Part shown: piece after piece, positions 60,947 through 64,000 of the stretch | Position numbering within the stretch: the stretch's first letter is position 1 | How the letters are laid out: each line of letters opens with the position of its first letter | NCBI GenBank assembly: GCA_020632955.1 | Contig: JACKEO010000010.1 | Location: forward strand, 62,001-126,000 | DNA: 64,000 bases | Direction of reading: 5' to 3' | Origin: Alphaproteobacteria bacterium | GTDB taxonomy: Bacteria > Myxococcota_A > UBA796 > GCA-2862545 | Notes under the pieces: model-generated | Seen by the model: the letters and a program-made list of their open reading frames with translations, nothing else | Databases searched by the model: none | Told to the model about the DNA's origin: nothing | Program-made: the position numbers and the translations under genes

Positions 60947-63853
60947 TCACTCCCGCGGCTCGGCCTCGTCCTCCGCTGCCGACCAGTCGGCCGACCCCGG
61001 GGCGTCGCCCTCGCTGCCGTCGTCGGGCTCCGCCGCCTCGTCGTCGGTGCGGGCGTCGTCCTCGTCCTCGCGGCGGTGGGTCTCGAGCTCCTCGTCGTCG
61101 ACGGGGGCCTCCTCCGTCGCCTCGATCTCGGGCGCGTCGTCGGTGGTGGGGGCGGGCTCGGCCGCGGGCGCCGCGGGCGGCGGGGCGAAGCCGGCGAGCG
61201 AGGCGGCGCCGGACTGGATGAGCTCCTGGAGGCGCAGCAGGTCCTGCTCGTAGGCGTGACGCTCGAGCGCGTGGGGCGAGAGCCTGTCGCGTGCCCGGAG
61301 CAGCTCGGCGTGGGCGGCCACGTGCTGGCCCCGCGCCTCGAGCACCTTGGCGATGCCGGCGAAGATGCGGGGGTTGGTCGGGTCGTTGCGCGAGAGCTTG
61401 CGCAGGGCGTGCTCGGCCTCGTCGAGGCGGCCGCGCGCGAGGTCGACGAGTGCGGCCTCGAGGTCGAAGCGGGTGCCCAGGTTGCGTCGGCGGGGGGCCA
61501 GCTTCCGTGCCTGCTTGAGGAACCAGAGGGCGCGCTCGCTGTCGCCCCCCATCTCGCGCAGCGCGGTGGCGTAGGTGAGGTGCGCCTCCCAGCTCGTCTT
61601 GTCGGCCTGGAGCATCTGGTCGAGCAGGGCCTGGATCTCCTCGCCCACCGCCTCGCGGCGCTCGGGGACGCCCCGGTGGATGTCGAGCAGCAGCCACAGC
61701 AGGCGGCTGGTCTGCACCACGTCGCCGGGGGCCAGGCGCACCGCCTCGCGGAGCATGGTCTCGGCCTCGTCGATGCGCGTGGCGCCCTCCTCGCGGCGCA
61801 GCGTGCCGAGCAGGCCGTAGGCGTCGGGCAGCATCGGGGCCTGCTCCATCGCCGTCTGGAGGTGCTCGATCGCCTCGCGGCGTCGACCCTGCTTGATGAG
61901 GAGGGAGGCCAGGCGGCAGCGGAGGCGCGCCTGGTCGGGCAGCACCTCGAGCGCCTGCTCGAGCACCGTGATCGCCTGGCCGCGGGCGTTGCGCTGCAGG
62001 TGCTGGGTGACGGCCTCGTGGTAGACCTCGGGCACGGGGCCCTGCGCCAGGGCGGCGTCGACGGCCTCCTTCTGCACCTCAGCGGGGGCCTCGCGACGGC
62101 GGAGCACCTCCAGCAGCAGCAGGTGGGCGTCGGCGTTGGCGGGGTCGGCGGCGATCACCTCGCGCACGAGCTTCTCGGCGAGGTCGAAGCGCGGCATCCG
62201 CGCGCGGACCAGGGCCGTGATCGCGTCGAGCGCGGCGTCGTGATCGGGGTAGCCGACGTCCACCGCGTCGCGCGGGTTGCGGGCGGCGTGGGCGCAGCGG
62301 TTGGCCTCCTGCAGAAGGGCGAGGCGGGCGGCACCCTCGGCGCCCTCGGCCTCCTTGCGCAGGATGTCGGACAGGCGCGCGAAGATCGAGAAGTCGGAGG
62401 TCTCGCGCGCGCCGAGGGCGCGCTCCACCAGGGGGTGGACGGCGTAGCGCTTGGCGCCCTCCTCGGTGCCGCGCATGTCGAGCACGCCCTCCGCGACGAG
62501 CGCGGTGCGGGTGCGGCGGTTCACGCCGAGCTTGGCCAGGAGCTGGCCGTCGAGGGGGATGCGCAGGTGGGCGACGCGGGCGAGCACCACGCGCAGCGCG
62601 TCGGGGAGGCGCCCCACCCGCTTCTCGAGCTGCTTGCCGAGCGCCTCGACGTCGTCGGCGCCGCTCATCCGGAAGAACTTCTCGTCGTCCACCAGGCCGG
62701 CATCGTGGCGGGCGGCGATCGCGAAGGTGCGCGCGGCCAGCGGGTGGCCGTGGAGGCGGTCGGAGATGGGACCGAAGCGGTCGCGCGGGAACTCCGGCGC
62801 GTGGAAGGCCTCGAAGATCTCGTGGAAGAAGCGACCCTTGATGCCCGCGAGCGCGAGGCGACGCAGGCCGGCCGCCTGGCCCTCCCGGAAGAAGACCGGG
62901 TCGACCACGGAGGTGAAGACCAGGCGCAGCGGGAAGGTGGCGGTGAGCAGGGCCTCCACGAGCAGCTCGAGGCGGCTCTTGTGGAAGAAGTCGCCGGTGC
63001 GGCCCGCGGCGATCTGGAGGTTGTGCACCACCAGCACCTGCCCGGCGAGGGCCTCGGCCGCGGCGAGGGTGTCGACGGCGGCGGCCACCAGCGACGTGGG
63101 GGTGTGCTCGGCGCGCAGGGCGTCGGCGAGGCCGGTCTGGCCGGCGTCGGCGCACACCTGGGCGAGCCGCGCCACGAGGGCGTCGAAGCCGACGCCACGG
63201 CCGAGCGAGACCTCGGGCAGCAGGGTGAGGCCGGCCGTGGCCGTGGCGTGCTCCACGAGCTGGGTGCGACCGATGCCGCGGGGCCCGGTGATCACGATCG
63301 GGCCGCCCGCGCCGAGCAGGCCGACGAGGCTGGCGAGCTCCTCCTCGCGTCCGGCGAAGACGAAGCGGGGCGCGTCGGGCTCGGAGGCCTTGCGGCGCTC
63401 GCTGGCCTTGGGGACCGTGGGCACCGCGGCCTCGTCCTCGGGGGGAGGCACGGGCAGGCCGGCGAGGAAGGCCTGTCCGCGGTCCTTGATGTGCTCCACC
63501 TTGAGCCCGCGGAAGGTGGACATCATCTGCAGCGCGTTGAACTTGCGGGCCACCACCACGAGCGTGGGCTTGTGGGGCGCGGTGGCCAGCATGCCGGCGA
63601 GGCGGCCGAGCGAGGGCTGATCGCCGTCGCCGGGCTCCACGAGCACCAGCACGCCCTGCTTCTGGCCGATGGCGCGCGCGAGGCCCGCGTCGGACAGGGC
63701 CTGCGTGGGCGGCACCGGGGGGCCGCTGAGGGCCATGGGCCGGAGGGCCTCGCGATCCTTCAGGGCAAGGACGACCTGCTCGTCCTTGAGGAGGTCGCCC
63801 GACACGGCGACCGCGCAGCGACCGCCGGTGACGGCGGCATCCACGAGAGACAT
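60947..63853 (-). CDS. STAND-like ATPase with TPR repeats
   Basis: The 968-aa protein begins with a ~140-residue Rossmann-like domain of unknown type. An NTPase core follows, with a P-loop-like GPRGIGRTQ (about residues 189-197) in which the usual Walker-A Lys is Arg, and VLVVHNLQ as a Walker-B candidate without the usual acidic pair. A winged-helix-like stretch (about 450-520) and ~300 residues of TPR repeats come next. The C-terminal ~90 residues are Asp/Glu-rich and disordered. The layout resembles STAND signalling ATPases, often regulators or immune sensors. Altered Walker motifs make ATP hydrolysis doubtful. Role unknown. Confidence 0.68.
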   Translation of the reverse strand: MSLVDAAVTGGRCAVAVSGDLLKDEQVVLALKDREALRPMALSGPPVPPTQALSDAGLARAIGQKQGVLVLVEPGDGDQPSLGRLAGMLATAPHKPTLVVVARKFNALQMMSTFRGLKVEHIKDRGQAFLAGLPVPPPEDEAAVPTVPKASERRKASEPDAPRFVFAGREEELASLVGLLGAGGPIVITGPRGIGRTQLVEHATATAGLTLLPEVSLGRGVGFDALVARLAQVCADAGQTGLADALRAEHTPTSLVAAAVDTLAAAEALAGQVLVVHNLQIAAGRTGDFFHKSRLELLVEALLTATFPLRLVFTSVVDPVFFREGQAAGLRRLALAGIKGRFFHEIFEAFHAPEFPRDRFGPISDRLHGHPLAARTFAIAARHDAGLVDDEKFFRMSGADDVEALGKQLEKRVGRLPDALRVVLARVAHLRIPLDGQLLAKLGVNRRTRTALVAEGVLDMRGTEEGAKRYAVHPLVERALGARETSDFSIFARLSDILRKEAEGAEGAARLALLQEANRCAHAARNPRDAVDVGYPDHDAALDAITALVRARMPRFDLAEKLVREVIAADPANADAHLLLLEVLRRREAPAEVQKEAVDAALAQGPVPEVYHEAVTQHLQRNARGQAITVLEQALEVLPDQARLRCRLASLLIKQGRRREAIEHLQTAMEQAPMLPDAYGLLGTLRREEGATRIDEAETMLREAVRLAPGDVVQTSRLLWLLLDIHRGVPERREAVGEEIQALLDQMLQADKTSWEAHLTYATALREMGGDSERALWFLKQARKLAPRRRNLGTRFDLEAALVDLARGRLDEAEHALRKLSRNDPTNPRIFAGIAKVLEARGQHVAAHAELLRARDRLSPHALERHAYEQDLLRLQELIQSGAASLAGFAPPPAAPAAEPAPTTDDAPEIEATEEAPVDDEELETHRREDEDDARTDDEAAEPDDGSEGDAPGSADWSAAEDEAEPRE

Positions 63854-64000
63854 CTGTGGCTCCAGTCGTGCGCGTCGTCGCCCGCCCGTGCTGGCGGCGG
63901 TTTGCACGGCGGCGCGCCGTAACCGTCGTTCCCAGGGCACACAACCGGGAGCGTGGTGCTGGATCCGCCTCAAGCGCTCCGTGTCGGGGCCGACTGGAGG
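63854..64000. other. Right-edge intergenic stretch
   Basis: 147 bp upstream of the STAND-like gene, presumably its promoter. I see no gene start, repeat or clear -10/-35 pair before the window ends. Confidence 0.4.

Noticed and set aside
1..64000. Integrated mobile element or genomic island
   Set aside because: No integrase, transposase, phage gene, tRNA target or clear change in base composition. The only element-like feature is the 267-bp inverted-repeat unit at 52000-52266.

Overview
The window is a very G+C-rich bacterial chromosome segment with dense coding, many GTG starts and stop/start overlaps. It contains no tRNA, rRNA, transposase or phage gene that I can recognise. Lipoproteins with Asp/Thr/Ser-rich stalks, FG-GAP proteins, a PKD/fibrinogen-like surface protein and a MYXO-CTERM-like tail point to a myxobacterium-like organism (Myxococcota or a related deltaproteobacterial lineage). 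That placement is inference from gene style.

Layout. 1-8.4 kb: housekeeping and envelope genes (mnmE end, gshB, a TPR protein, an NhaP2-type antiporter, a LysM protein, an RlmD-type rRNA methyltransferase, an outer-membrane protein). 8.4-12.1 kb: a large surface lipoprotein. 12.0-28.1 kb: the main system, described below. 28.2-31 kb: small membrane proteins and one unknown protein. 31.0-34.1 kb: a B12-type radical SAM protein, divergent from an MMPL transporter. 36.7-43.7 kb: secreted hydrolases, nadK, an atypical dapF-like gene, a frameshifted acidic protein and a NifU-domain protein. 43.8-52 kb: trkA, trkH, an antiporter/NTPase-like giant and an MscS-type channel. 52.0-52.27 kb: a small element bounded by 23-bp perfect inverted repeats. 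52.3-64 kb: metG, two paralogous FG-GAP lipoproteins, other lipoproteins and a STAND-like TPR ATPase.

Central system. At 22.9-25.8 kb four tightly coupled genes encode two HxsD-like proteins, an HxsB-like radical SAM maturase and a 210-residue precursor. The last ~150 residues of the precursor are 49 consecutive His-Xaa-Ser units, of which 45 are His-Gly-Ser. This is an HXS-type RiPP (ribosomally synthesised, post-translationally modified peptide) system. Unlike the compact A/B/C/D layout I know, it is surrounded by five more radical SAM proteins with an intact CX3CX2C motif, one radical SAM homologue that has lost two of the three cluster cysteines, a divergent HExxH peptide-modification protein paired with a multi-membrane-span glycosyltransferase-like protein, and a Tat-signal protein. 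Seven Cx2Cx5C motifs recur across six of these proteins, and several carry an extra cysteine-poor barrel-like domain. The likely picture (inference) is a multi-enzyme assembly that crosslinks, and perhaps hydroxylates, a long His-Gly-Ser repeat polypeptide.
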